DNA of 64,000 bases from Bacteroidia bacterium. GTDB lineage: Bacteria > Bacteroidota > Bacteroidia > Cytophagales > Cyclobacteriaceae. Below the pieces are notes generated by a model, which saw only the letters and a list, made by a program, of their open reading frames with translations, did not search any database and was not told where the DNA came from. Shown here piece after piece: positions 51,317-59,815 of this stretch; the stretch's first letter is position 1; the number at the start of each line of letters is the position of its first letter. Made by a program: the position numbers and the translations under genes. The stretch is taken from NCBI GenBank assembly GCA_030432655.1, contig JAUILA010000002.1, forward strand, positions 62,001 to 126,000, read 5' to 3'.

Positions 51317-54300
51317 GAGCCCCAACCCCCGCCACCAGGAGTTTCGATAACAAACAGGTCACCTGTTTCAACCCGTAAGTAATCCACCGGAGCCAGAGCT
51401 GTCATATTTCCGTTGCGCACTACGTACTGCTTTCCTGGTTTGCCGGGTTTCCCTCCTTTTTTGCCGTAGGGCCCGGCGGTTCTGTGCTGGGTAAGAACAG
51501 ATAGCTCCACCGTTTCCAGGAAACGAATTTTTCGTATTACACCATTACCGCCATGCCATTTTCCTTTTCCTCCTGAATGAGGCCGTATAGAAAATTCTTC
51601 CAGGCGAACCGGGTAGCGCATTTCGAGAATCTCCGGGTCAGTAATCCGGGTATTGGTCATATGCTGATGCACCGCGTCGCATCCGTTGAATCCTGGTCCG
51701 GCACCGGTGCCCCCGCATATCGTTTCATAAAACCCGAAGTTCCTGTTTCCGAAAATGACATTATTCATGGTACCATAACTACAGGCTGCCAGATCAAGCG
51801 CTTTTAACAAAGTGTCAGTAAGGCGCTGACTTACTTCCGTATTGCCCCCTACTACCGCCGGCAGGTCGTCCTGGCTGAAGTCCGGGTTGAGTAGCCCGCC
51901 CGGCAGGTGAAGGGATACATCTCTCAGCAATCCTTCATTCAGCGGGAGTTTCTCTTTTATCAACAGGCGCATGACATACAGTACCACACTTCGAACGATG
52001 GCCGGAGTGGCATTCAGATTTCCGGGATGAACCCCGGCACTTCCCTGGAAATCAATCAGAAGTTTCTCGTGTTGCTTTTTTATTGATACTTCCAGGGAAG
52101 ATCCGTCGTCCAGCTCTTCGCACGCATGCAGGGACCCGGACCTGAATTGTTCGATGGCTTCCTTCATCTGATCTCCGGCGTACTCATAGAGCATTTTCAT
52201 ATGTTTGGAAATAACCCCGGGGCCATATAATCTGCATAGCCGCTGTACACTGCGGATCCCCGACTGGATGGAAGCTAGCGCCCCACGCAAATCCGCCAGG
52301 TTTTCGTCCGGGGACCGGCTGGGGTACGTTCCTGAATTCAGTTTTTGACGAATCTGTTCCCATTGTGCTTCGCCCCTCTTCAAAAGACAGACAGGTTCAA
52401 AAATCACCCCTTCCTCGCCGAGGGTTTTGGCATCCGGAGGCATGGATCCGGGTGTTTTTCCCCCGATCTCCGCGTGATGGGCCCTGTTTGCCACAAATGC
52501 CATCAGTTTGCCTTCAAAATAAACCGGACTGATCAGGGTGATGTCCGGCAGATGGGAACCTCCGAATTTCGGATGATTCGTGATCACCACATCACCTTCT
52601 TCAAGTTCCATTTCCTTTATTACGGCCCTGACGCATTCTCCCATGCTTCCCAGGTGAACAGGAATATGCGGCGCATTCACAACAAGCCGGCCTGACGCAT
52701 CGAGCATGGCGCAGGAATAGTCGGCTCTTTCTTTTACGTTCACTGAAAAGGAGGTTCGCTGGAGAATGGCCCCCATTTCCTCCACCACCGCGCTGAACCG
52801 GTTGGTGAACAATGCCAGGCTTGCCGTGGATTCATTTTGTTCCGTTGCATGCCTTTCTTTGAGAAACATCCGTGCGTTACTCCGATTGTCCAGTACCAGT
52901 TCCCATCCTTCCCGGATCACCACTGTGCAATTCCTGTTTCCGAGTAGCGCAGGTCCTTCCAGGGAGGCTCCGGGTTTCAATTCATCCCATAAATAAAATG
53001 GAGCATTGCAAAATTCATCATCAGTGAGCATTTCCTGCTGACCGTCAGGATCGGGAAGGTATGTCTCATCAGGCACAATAGCCTCTTCCGGGGAATCCTT
53101 ACGAATGGCAGCGACCACTTTAATGGAAGTGATCTCAATTTCCTTTTCTTCCAGCCAGTGCCCGTAAACATGCCTGTACGATTTCTCAAATTCCTCTTCC
53201 ACAACCAAATCATCCGTATAAAGTACCTCAACGGAAGATTCCTGTCCGGAAAACCGGAGATAGAGGTAACAGGCCTTTAGAATTATTTCATCGGGAGAAT
53301 CGGTCTCTTCGCTCAATTGTTCCTTTCCTTCGCGGAAGAGTTTATTTTTTACATCGTTAAACGATGATTTGAATTCTTCCCAGGGTTGCTGAAGTTCCTT
53401 TTCAGCGAAGTGGGCAATTTCCGTGGTTCTGATCCCGTGTGCACTGAGCAATCCTGCATCGTAGGGAACCAGTACGCTGTCCATAGAAAGTTGCTCAGCC
53501 AGATCACAGGCGTGTTGCCCGCCGGCCCCGCCAAATGTAATCAGCACCAGCCCTGAAGTATCCACCCCTTTACGGATGGCAAGGTACCTGACCGATCGCG
53601 CCATTTTTTCCGTGGTTAGCGTCAGCAACGAATGCAGCAGCTCCTGGCGGTTGGTCTCACGCCCTGCTTCTTTCATTTGACCAAGCAAGTCGGACAATTT
53701 TTGTTCGGCATCCGAAATGCGAAGTGGTATACTGAAATTCCGCTCATTCAGCCGGCCGGCAAGCAGGTTGATGTCAGTAACGGTAAGGGGTCCGCCGCCT
53801 CCGTAACAGGCAGGTCCCGGTTGAGCTCCGGCGCTGGCCGGACCAATCTGCAGCATTTCTCCGTCAAACAGGCATACAGAGCCGCCCCCTGCAGCAATAG
53901 TATGGATGGCGAGGCAGGGTGCCTGAATCACGGCTCCGCCTACCGAAGTTTCATAGGCCAGGTCTTCCCCCTCGTCATAAATCGACACGTCCGTGCTGGT
54001 TCCTCCCATGTCAAAAGTGACCATTCTACTGATTCCGCACTGTGCCCCCGTGAAAGCCGCCCCCTTAATACCGCCAGCCGGACCGCTCAGTAACCCGTCT
54101 TTCGGGGTAAAGCGTTTCATCCCTGCCAGGTGGCCCGCACTGGTCATTATCTTGAGGGATCCGTTAGACCGTCCTTCAATGGATCGGAAATAGCGGTGCA
54201 TGATCGGCGCCAGGTACGCATTTACCACAGTGGTTTGAGCGCGAAAAAGGATTTTGCTGTTGGCGGACAGACCGGAAGAAGTACTGACCCATTCAAATCC

Positions 54301-55050
54301 AGCTTCCTGCAGGTGCTTGGTAAGCTGATTCTCGTGGGACGGGTTTTTGTGGGAATGAAGGAAAGCCACGGCCAGGGAGACTTTTTCCGGATCATATTTT
54401 TCCAGCATCCGGATAATACGTTCGCATTCACCTGTCGTAAGCCCGGACAACACTTCACCATTCGCCCCCATCCGTTCAGTGACCTCTATGACCTCTTCGT
54501 AAAAAACCGGCCCTTTTACGATGTCAAGACTGAACAGGTCTGGCCGCTGCTGAGTGCCTATCTCAAGTAACTGACCAAAACCACTGGTTACTAGTAATAT
54601 GACAGGTGCCCCGGCTTTTTCAAGCAGTGCGTTCGTGCCCCGGGTGGTTCCAAGCCGTATATCAACCACCGGCAGTTCTTCTTCAAGCCCGGTACCGGTT
54701 AACAACCTGGCCGCGAATACCGGAACTTCTTCCTGGGACCTGATTTCAAAATGGGTGAATTCACCGTCTTTCACATGATCCGTTACCAGAAGCAGGTCGT
54801 TATCAGCCTGTTTAATCTTACTTATTTGACCGCCGGGAAGCAATTCAATCTCATAGCCTTGAAGCAGGGCGGGATCAAAATTCCAGTTTGTTTTAATGGA
54901 GAATTTGTCTGCGGCTGTCCGGGATTCGATTTTACCCCTCAGCGTGCTGTTGCTTAAGACTTTAAGCCGTTTAATCGTTCCGTCAGGATCCTGGCAGAAA
55001 CAATCCGTAAATGTTCCTCCGGTATCAACGCTAAGTTTCCAGTGGGTCAT
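51304..55050 (-). CDS. Fused hydantoinase/5-oxoprolinase (HyuA-HyuB)
   Basis: ATP-dependent amidohydrolase of the 5-oxoprolinase/N-methylhydantoinase group. The HyuA half covers about residues 1-720, with phosphate-binding VDTGGTFTDC at the start, RLGTTRGTNALLEKAG, and FDMGGTSTDVSIYDEG. The HyuB half follows, with SAVVEEMGAILQRTSFS, VKERADYSCAM, NHPKFGGSHLPDITL and RAHHAEIGGKTPG. The single-chain fusion of about 1250 residues is the form seen in eukaryotic OPLAH and many Bacteroidota. I start at the ATG at 55050 (MTHWKLSVDTGG); an ATG at 55083 is possible but leaves only 28 bases to the divergent gene. The expected reaction is ATP-driven opening of 5-oxoproline to glutamate. Confidence 0.92.
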   Translation of the reverse strand: MTHWKLSVDTGGTFTDCFCQDPDGTIKRLKVLSNSTLRGKIESRTAADKFSIKTNWNFDPALLQGYEIELLPGGQISKIKQADNDLLLVTDHVKDGEFTHFEIRSQEEVPVFAARLLTGTGLEEELPVVDIRLGTTRGTNALLEKAGAPVILLVTSGFGQLLEIGTQQRPDLFSLDIVKGPVFYEEVIEVTERMGANGEVLSGLTTGECERIIRMLEKYDPEKVSLAVAFLHSHKNPSHENQLTKHLQEAGFEWVSTSSGLSANSKILFRAQTTVVNAYLAPIMHRYFRSIEGRSNGSLKIMTSAGHLAGMKRFTPKDGLLSGPAGGIKGAAFTGAQCGISRMVTFDMGGTSTDVSIYDEGEDLAYETSVGGAVIQAPCLAIHTIAAGGGSVCLFDGEMLQIGPASAGAQPGPACYGGGGPLTVTDINLLAGRLNERNFSIPLRISDAEQKLSDLLGQMKEAGRETNRQELLHSLLTLTTEKMARSVRYLAIRKGVDTSGLVLITFGGAGGQHACDLAEQLSMDSVLVPYDAGLLSAHGIRTTEIAHFAEKELQQPWEEFKSSFNDVKNKLFREGKEQLSEETDSPDEIILKACYLYLRFSGQESSVEVLYTDDLVVEEEFEKSYRHVYGHWLEEKEIEITSIKVVAAIRKDSPEEAIVPDETYLPDPDGQQEMLTDDEFCNAPFYLWDELKPGASLEGPALLGNRNCTVVIREGWELVLDNRSNARMFLKERHATEQNESTASLALFTNRFSAVVEEMGAILQRTSFSVNVKERADYSCAMLDASGRLVVNAPHIPVHLGSMGECVRAVIKEMELEEGDVVITNHPKFGGSHLPDITLISPVYFEGKLMAFVANRAHHAEIGGKTPGSMPPDAKTLGEEGVIFEPVCLLKRGEAQWEQIRQKLNSGTYPSRSPDENLADLRGALASIQSGIRSVQRLCRLYGPGVISKHMKMLYEYAGDQMKEAIEQFRSGSLHACEELDDGSSLEVSIKKQHEKLLIDFQGSAGVHPGNLNATPAIVRSVVLYVMRLLIKEKLPLNEGLLRDVSLHLPGGLLNPDFSQDDLPAVVGGNTEVSQRLTDTLLKALDLAACSYGTMNNVIFGNRNFGFYETICGGTGAGPGFNGCDAVHQHMTNTRITDPEILEMRYPVRLEEFSIRPHSGGKGKWHGGNGVIRKIRFLETVELSVLTQHRTAGPYGKKGGKPGKPGKQYVVRNGNMTALAPVDYLRVETGDLFVIETPGGGGWGSQEE

Positions 55051-55111
55051 ATGACCTATTTTAAGCAGATTATTTCTTTCCATTATTATGGAAACGGATT
55101 AATTTCAACCT

Positions 55112-55735
55112 ATGAGCCTGATTAAAGAAATCCTCCGTGTGCTGCCCTGGATGATATTGGTTGGTATCCTGCTATGGTGGTGGCAAACTGATTCCTCTGA
55201 TGAAGTGCCAGGCACCGTGATCAATACCTCCGTAATGTTGAAGGAAGTGGAGGAACTGGGAAAAATTGAGTTGGTAAGGTATAATTTTAAGGAGATTACC
55301 GAACTCACAGAAGTCAGTAAGGAATATTTTAAATTCTTTAAACTCGGCCCGGATCAGAAGATTGCCTTGATTAGCCAGGGGCAGGCAGCCGGTTGTATTG
55401 ACTTTACTAAAATGACGGCACAGGATATCCGGGTAGAAGGAGATACCGTATATATGCGGCTTCCGGCTCCGGAAATTTGCTATTATAAACTGGATCTTAA
55501 GAATACCCGTATTTATTCTCTCCAAACCAATCCGATGAAGGAAGACGGGCCGTTTATCGAAAAAGCCTATGAGCTGGCAGAAGAGGAGATACGGAAAGCC
55601 GCAATGGACAGCGGCATTCTTGATCAGACCAGGGACAATGCTGAAATTATTTTAAAACCATTTCTCCAGGAAATCAGCGGCAGGGAAGTTATACTCACCT
55701 TTACCATGGATACCACGTTGGCTCCGGAAAAATAA
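55112..55735 (+). CDS. DUF4230 membrane-anchored protein
   Basis: A 207-residue protein with one N-terminal membrane helix (VLPWMILVGILLWWW, about 10-24) and a periplasmic DUF4230 domain (VINTSVMLKEVEELGKIELV, KIALISQGQAAGCIDFTKM, VYMRLPAPEICYYKLDLK). The family has no known function. A near -7 box (TAATTTCA) ends 4 bases before the ATG. It is divergent from the hydantoinase gene and ends 2 bases before the convergent ATP-grasp gene. Confidence 0.85.
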   Translation: MSLIKEILRVLPWMILVGILLWWWQTDSSDEVPGTVINTSVMLKEVEELGKIELVRYNFKEITELTEVSKEYFKFFKLGPDQKIALISQGQAAGCIDFTKMTAQDIRVEGDTVYMRLPAPEICYYKLDLKNTRIYSLQTNPMKEDGPFIEKAYELAEEEIRKAAMDSGILDQTRDNAEIILKPFLQEISGREVILTFTMDTTLAPEK

Positions 55736-55737
55736 AA

Positions 55738-56784
55738 TTACTGCTTCTTGCTGCGCTTAAGCATCCGGAACCGGCGGAATTCACGCAGGGATTCCCGAAC
55801 GGACGGAAAACTAAGTTGCTTTCGTTCCTTGTTCATCCTGCTGATTATGTACATCATTCTCCAGTGATGAAAAAGTGATTTCTGACCTTTTAAAAAGGAA
55901 GCGCCTGGTTGATAGATGTGTGCAGGCTCCGAAGCGGCACCGTTTAATTCCAGCACTTTGAAATCGCCGGCCTGGATTGATTCCAGTGAAGCCGCCCTGA
56001 TATCAAAACGGCCATAATAAAACCCGTCCACCTGCCTGGAAAGCCTGTCCATGGTGCTTATTAATGGTGGAGTGATCAGATAATTGCCATCGAGAAATGT
56101 TGTGCCGAGGCAGTGGTTGCCGATGGAGTTAAGAACAATTTCCTGGTCCTGCTCAGGTACATGGTCCCAGGAGGACGCAAATTTTTTTTGAAGTAAGTGT
56201 AGCTGCAGAAATGCACGGTCGTCGGATTGGATCAACTGGCCCATAGTATCTCTGCCGTTCCCACGAATTGTAAGCATTTTTTTTAGTACCACAGAGGAAA
56301 CATTTCCATTTTTATCACCCGGGAGCCGGTAATAAAAAATCCCTGCCTCAACCGGTAAATCGATGTATTCCTGTAAAATGAACGGATGACCGAGCTGATT
56401 AGCGTACTTTTCTGCCTCACGGACTGAGTGAATTTTCTTAACCATGAAACCTCGTTCGCCGACATCAGGCTTTGCGATAAGTGGGAATTCCAAACCTGCT
56501 GTTTGCAATTGCTCATTAAGCATCCGGGAATTTTCTGGTATGTACCCTATACGTATGCTTTTTGGAAGGTACTGTGCCGGAATAAGGCTGAGAATATCAT
56601 ACTTTGACTCGCCAATCATTCCCCCGTTACGGATTCCGGGATTGGCTCCGGAAATGTACAGCATGGATCCGGAACGCAATGCGAGGAAGATATAGTAAAT
56701 AAATACAGGAAAGTAAACGATCTGCCAGGGCCAGTATTCCCAGTTAAAGAGTTTAATTCTCCAGCGCCTGAGAAGGGATATCAT
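55738..56784 (-). CDS. ATP-grasp enzyme with N-terminal membrane segment, function unknown
   Basis: A 348-residue protein. Residues about 18-42 form a hydrophobic segment (YWPWQIVYFPVFIYYIFLAL) with tryptophans at both edges, then an ATP-grasp domain: FPLIAKPDVGERGFMV (lysine of the A-loop), FILQEYIDLPVEAGIFYYRL (hinge), and the Mg-binding end YYGRFDIRAAS and FKVLELNGAASEPAHI. The D-alanine-D-alanine ligase-like order is clear, but the substrate is not. It is translationally coupled to a DinB-family gene upstream (1-base overlap), so the two may act together on a thiol or amino substrate. Confidence 0.75.
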   Translation of the reverse strand: MISLLRRWRIKLFNWEYWPWQIVYFPVFIYYIFLALRSGSMLYISGANPGIRNGGMIGESKYDILSLIPAQYLPKSIRIGYIPENSRMLNEQLQTAGLEFPLIAKPDVGERGFMVKKIHSVREAEKYANQLGHPFILQEYIDLPVEAGIFYYRLPGDKNGNVSSVVLKKMLTIRGNGRDTMGQLIQSDDRAFLQLHLLQKKFASSWDHVPEQDQEIVLNSIGNHCLGTTFLDGNYLITPPLISTMDRLSRQVDGFYYGRFDIRAASLESIQAGDFKVLELNGAASEPAHIYQPGASFLKGQKSLFHHWRMMYIISRMNKERKQLSFPSVRESLREFRRFRMLKRSKKQ

Positions 56785-57287
56785 TATTCACTGACTTGCA
56801 TCTTATAGCGAATGGTTGATGCCGCGATACCGAATAACGGAGGGATTTCAATATGGGAATAGGCATGCGCCAAACCTGCACGAATCAGGGCCATATGGTG
56901 TACTGTATGTTCCAGCTGGTAAACAAGCTCCCGCTGGAGGCTGGTAGGAATTCTAACCGGTCCGCCCGAATGGAATTCTCCCTGGAGTAATAATTCAAGG
57001 TCTTCAGGTAAGTTATCAAGGTATGCTCCAATTTGGCTGATCTGGTCCAGGGCAAATCGAACCTCATTTTCAATTTGTGAATTGCGTCGTCGCAGATCAT
57101 AGTTTACCGACCCTGAAGAATACTGCTCGAGAAGGCACTGGTAAAACTCTACCACATGCCTCGTATGTCCGCCCAGGCTGGAATTGTTTAAAACGATGAG
57201 AGGTGTACTGTATTCCTGGTCGGTGAGCTGGGAGATGACTCCGGCCAGTTCATCGAGGCAATTCCGACAAGTTTCTGTTAATGCCAT
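56784..57287 (-). CDS. DinB-family protein
   Basis: A 167-residue four-helix-bundle protein of the DinB/YfiT superfamily. The metal ligand histidines are visible in LGGHTRHVVEFYQ and EHTVHHMALIRAGL. Such proteins act as thiol-dependent transferases (bacillithiol, mycothiol) or have unknown roles. The ATP-grasp gene overlaps its stop by 1 base on the same strand, suggesting a joint pathway. Confidence 0.82.
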   Translation of the reverse strand: MALTETCRNCLDELAGVISQLTDQEYSTPLIVLNNSSLGGHTRHVVEFYQCLLEQYSSGSVNYDLRRRNSQIENEVRFALDQISQIGAYLDNLPEDLELLLQGEFHSGGPVRIPTSLQRELVYQLEHTVHHMALIRAGLAHAYSHIEIPPLFGIAASTIRYKMQVSE

Positions 57288-57374
57288 GTAATAGTTCTGA
57301 AATTAACAGGTAAGATAAGGGTTTGGAATTAAAATGAAATTGCGCAAAGGCAGAATTTATTGAAATGTCATGAA

Positions 57375-57851
57375 TCATACATCAAATCCAAGGCGATCCC
57401 AGGCAGCAAAAATAACGTCCTGTTCAAACCCTTTCCCGGCCAGGTGCTGAAATACTTTTCCTTTCAGCTTCAGAGGTGATTTTTCTTTGGTTCGATTTAT
57501 CTTGCTGGTAATCAGATCATTAACGGTTTCTTCATACGCTTTAGCCGGGATCAGCCGTTCCAGCGACTCATTGATCTTTTCCTCGCTTATCGCATGGCTC
57601 CGGAGGGCAAAGCGGATTTTAATTTTTCCCCAGTTTTTCTGAAAAAATTTTCCCTTGACAAATGCATCGGTAAACCGGTCTTCGTTAAGAAATCCTTCGT
57701 CGGTCAGCCGTTCAATGATCTCTTCAATGATCGCCGGATTAGTAATACGGCCTTTTAATTTCTTCCGCACTTCCAGTTCCGACCGCTCCTGATAAGCGCA
57801 AAACCGGGCGGCTTTGTTAATGGCAGTTTGCTTGTCCCAGGTATCATCCAT
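57375..57851 (-). CDS. recX: Regulatory protein RecX
   Basis: RecA modulator of 158 residues built from three-helix repeats (NKAARFCAYQERSELEVRKKL, IIERLTDEGFLNEDRFTDAFVKGKF, WGKIKIRFALRSHAISEEKINESL), which caps RecA filament growth. recA is not adjacent. It lies 12 bases after the YcxB-like gene on the same strand, so the two are likely co-transcribed. Confidence 0.9.
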   Translation of the reverse strand: MDDTWDKQTAINKAARFCAYQERSELEVRKKLKGRITNPAIIEEIIERLTDEGFLNEDRFTDAFVKGKFFQKNWGKIKIRFALRSHAISEEKINESLERLIPAKAYEETVNDLITSKINRTKEKSPLKLKGKVFQHLAGKGFEQDVIFAAWDRLGFDV

Positions 57852-57863
57852 TCAAACACATGC

Positions 57864-58340
57864 CTACTCCTTGATAAATCCTTTGCGTTTCAGGATTGTC
57901 CCGACAAATTTCCGCTCATTATCCGTTTTAAAGATCTTAAAAGGAAGATAAATGAGCTGTGCCTTATTTACTACCAACAGGTAATGATCTTTTCCTGCCT
58001 GTGCACGTTTGATCTGGTCCCATTTTAACGGCATACCCTGACGTTCATTCAGCTTGATGAGTACCTGCTGACTGGTGATTTCGTAGGAAAGTTTCTCAAA
58101 AAGCATTTTGGTCTGATCGAGCTGAGTAACTCCAGCAAACTGGATCAGCCAGAATAATAAATAAAGGACAAGGGCAATGCCTGTTCCGATGAACCACCAC
58201 ATATTAGGAATGATAAAATACCCGCAGCAAATTGCAATGGCGATTAGGAACACCCACCATTGCTGTCGCAGGGTATTGAGCATACCCATTTTGATATAGG
58301 TGCCGGTTGGGAGTTTGTATTTTCTGGTTTTAACTATCAT
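57864..58340 (-). CDS. YcxB-like membrane protein
   Basis: A 158-residue protein with two adjacent membrane helices (about 31-46 and 47-70, WWVFLIAIAICCGYFIIPN and WFIGTGIALVLYLLFWLI). A C-terminal PH-like domain follows (ISSQQVLIKLNERQ-type strands, then LKWDQIKRAQAGKDHYLLVV and KAQLIYLPFKIF), the plan of the YcxB family. Function unknown. It lies between nadC (18 bases upstream) and recX (12 bases downstream). Confidence 0.75.
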   Translation of the reverse strand: MIVKTRKYKLPTGTYIKMGMLNTLRQQWWVFLIAIAICCGYFIIPNMWWFIGTGIALVLYLLFWLIQFAGVTQLDQTKMLFEKLSYEITSQQVLIKLNERQGMPLKWDQIKRAQAGKDHYLLVVNKAQLIYLPFKIFKTDNERKFVGTILKRKGFIKE

Positions 58341-58358
58341 GAATAACTGGTTGTAATT

Positions 58359-59225
58359 TTAATTCTCTCTGTTTGCCTTCAGGCTCATATCGAGGCTTTG
58401 AACGGAATGGGTCAGTGCGCCTACTGAAATGTAATCCACCCCTGTCTCGGCGACCTGGGCAATAGTATCTTCATTGATTCCTCCGCTGGCTTCTGTCTCA
58501 TACTTACCGCCTATCAGTTTTACCGCCTCCCTCATTTCTGAAGACGACATATTGTCAAGCATGATCCGGTCAAATTTTCCATGCGAAAGCGCCTCCTTAA
58601 CCTCTGCCAGGTTCCGGGTTTCAATTTCAACTTTCAACTGCCTGCCTGATTCGGTAAGATAAGTCTCTACCCCGTCCAGGGCATTGGCAATTCCGCCGGC
58701 GTAATCTATGTGATTGTCTTTTAGCATGATCATATCATAGAGGCCAAACCGGTGATTTACGCCGCCGCCAATAATTACCGCCCACTTTTCCATGATTCGG
58801 AAATTTGGCGTCGTTTTCCTGGTATCAAGCAATTTGGCTGTTGTATGATTAATGAGACTGGCCAGACGGTGAGTAAATGTCGCAATTCCCGACATTCGCT
58901 GCATGCAATTAAGCAGGAGCCTTTCACACGCAAGAATTGAACGGGCCCGTCCGCTGACTTTCAGCACATGGTCTCCCGGTTTCAGACTGTCCCCGTCGGT
59001 CGCATAGTATTCCACCCGGAGATCAGGATCATAGTGCGAGAAAATCATCCCGGCCAGACTGACGCCGGCAATCAGCCCATGATCCTTCATGATTAATATG
59101 GCTTCATCTTGCAGGTCCTCAGGAATCGAAGCAAGGGATGAATGATCCCCGTCACCAATATCCTCCCGGAAAGCCGCAGTTAAAAAGTCTTCTACCGTCT
59201 GTTCAGTTACATAGGGGGGAATCAT
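58359..59225 (-). CDS. nadC: Nicotinate-nucleotide pyrophosphorylase (carboxylating)
   Basis: Quinolinate phosphoribosyltransferase of de novo NAD synthesis. The 288-residue length is standard. Diagnostic blocks: REDIGDGDHSSLA near the start, CERLLLNCMQRMSGIATFT, LLDTRKTTPNFR (R and K phosphate ligands), GGGVNHRFGLYDMIMLKDNH, KVEIETRNLAEVKEAL, LDNMSSSEMREAV and ASGGINEDTIAQVAETGVDYISVG. NadA and NadB are not in the window. It is separated from the upstream DUF4783 gene by a terminator. Confidence 0.96.
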   Translation of the reverse strand: MIPPYVTEQTVEDFLTAAFREDIGDGDHSSLASIPEDLQDEAILIMKDHGLIAGVSLAGMIFSHYDPDLRVEYYATDGDSLKPGDHVLKVSGRARSILACERLLLNCMQRMSGIATFTHRLASLINHTTAKLLDTRKTTPNFRIMEKWAVIIGGGVNHRFGLYDMIMLKDNHIDYAGGIANALDGVETYLTESGRQLKVEIETRNLAEVKEALSHGKFDRIMLDNMSSSEMREAVKLIGGKYETEASGGINEDTIAQVAETGVDYISVGALTHSVQSLDMSLKANREN

Positions 59226-59230
59226 CCTGC

Positions 59231-59261
59231 AAAAATAAAAAAAGCACTGAGAAATCAGTGC
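59231..59261 (-). terminator. Terminator of the DUF4783 gene
   Basis: On the minus strand a 7-bp stem (GCACTGA/TCAGTGC, 4-base loop) is followed by eight T/T-rich bases (59243-59231). It separates the DUF4783 gene from nadC. Confidence 0.85.
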
Positions 59262-59285
59262 CTTTTAACAGACTCCTCTGAGGGG

Positions 59286-59684
59286 TTACTCTTTTATAAA
59301 GCTGATTTCGTGAACGAGGTACCTGTCATCAAGGTTCTTTATGCGCATCCATACCCTGTATGTCTGATTATTGCTCAGATACTGGCCAATAGCATAGGGC
59401 AGGCCACCTTTCGAAGATCCCTGGTGTACAATAGTAAAACTGGAAGGAGGATTCTCCTTGAAAAATTCGCGAAGTACAAATTCCGCCTGCGTTTTACTGT
59501 AATTGCCCATTTCACCGTTAATCGTAAGATCAACCTGGGGATGAAGATACTGGGCAATTTCTTTCGAACTTCCGGTCTTTATCGCCTCCTTCACTTCGTT
59601 GATTATATCTCCCTGTGCAAAGCTGCTTAAGCTCCAGAAAAGGAGAATAACTGACGCTACCGTCTTAAATCCTGTTTTTTTCAC
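59286..59684 (-). CDS. DUF4783-family exported protein
   Basis: A 132-residue exported protein with a signal peptide (VASVILLFWSLSSFAQ) and an NTF2-like domain (IINEVKEAIKTGSSKEIAQYL, VDLTINGEMGNYSKTQAEFVL, KNLDDRYLVHEISFIKE). DUF4783 proteins commonly accompany nadC in Bacteroidota; their role is unknown. A strong terminator follows it. Confidence 0.88.
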   Translation of the reverse strand: MKKTGFKTVASVILLFWSLSSFAQGDIINEVKEAIKTGSSKEIAQYLHPQVDLTINGEMGNYSKTQAEFVLREFFKENPPSSFTIVHQGSSKGGLPYAIGQYLSNNQTYRVWMRIKNLDDRYLVHEISFIKE

Positions 59685-59815
59685 GAATTCCTCCGTTTAA
59701 TATCCATCTATTTGGCGCTAAAACTATGCCAGACTATCAACATCTGTCGGGTAACACTGGAATGGCCAAAATACTACATATCACAGTTCCAAGCAATGAC
59801 ATGTAATAAATAAGG

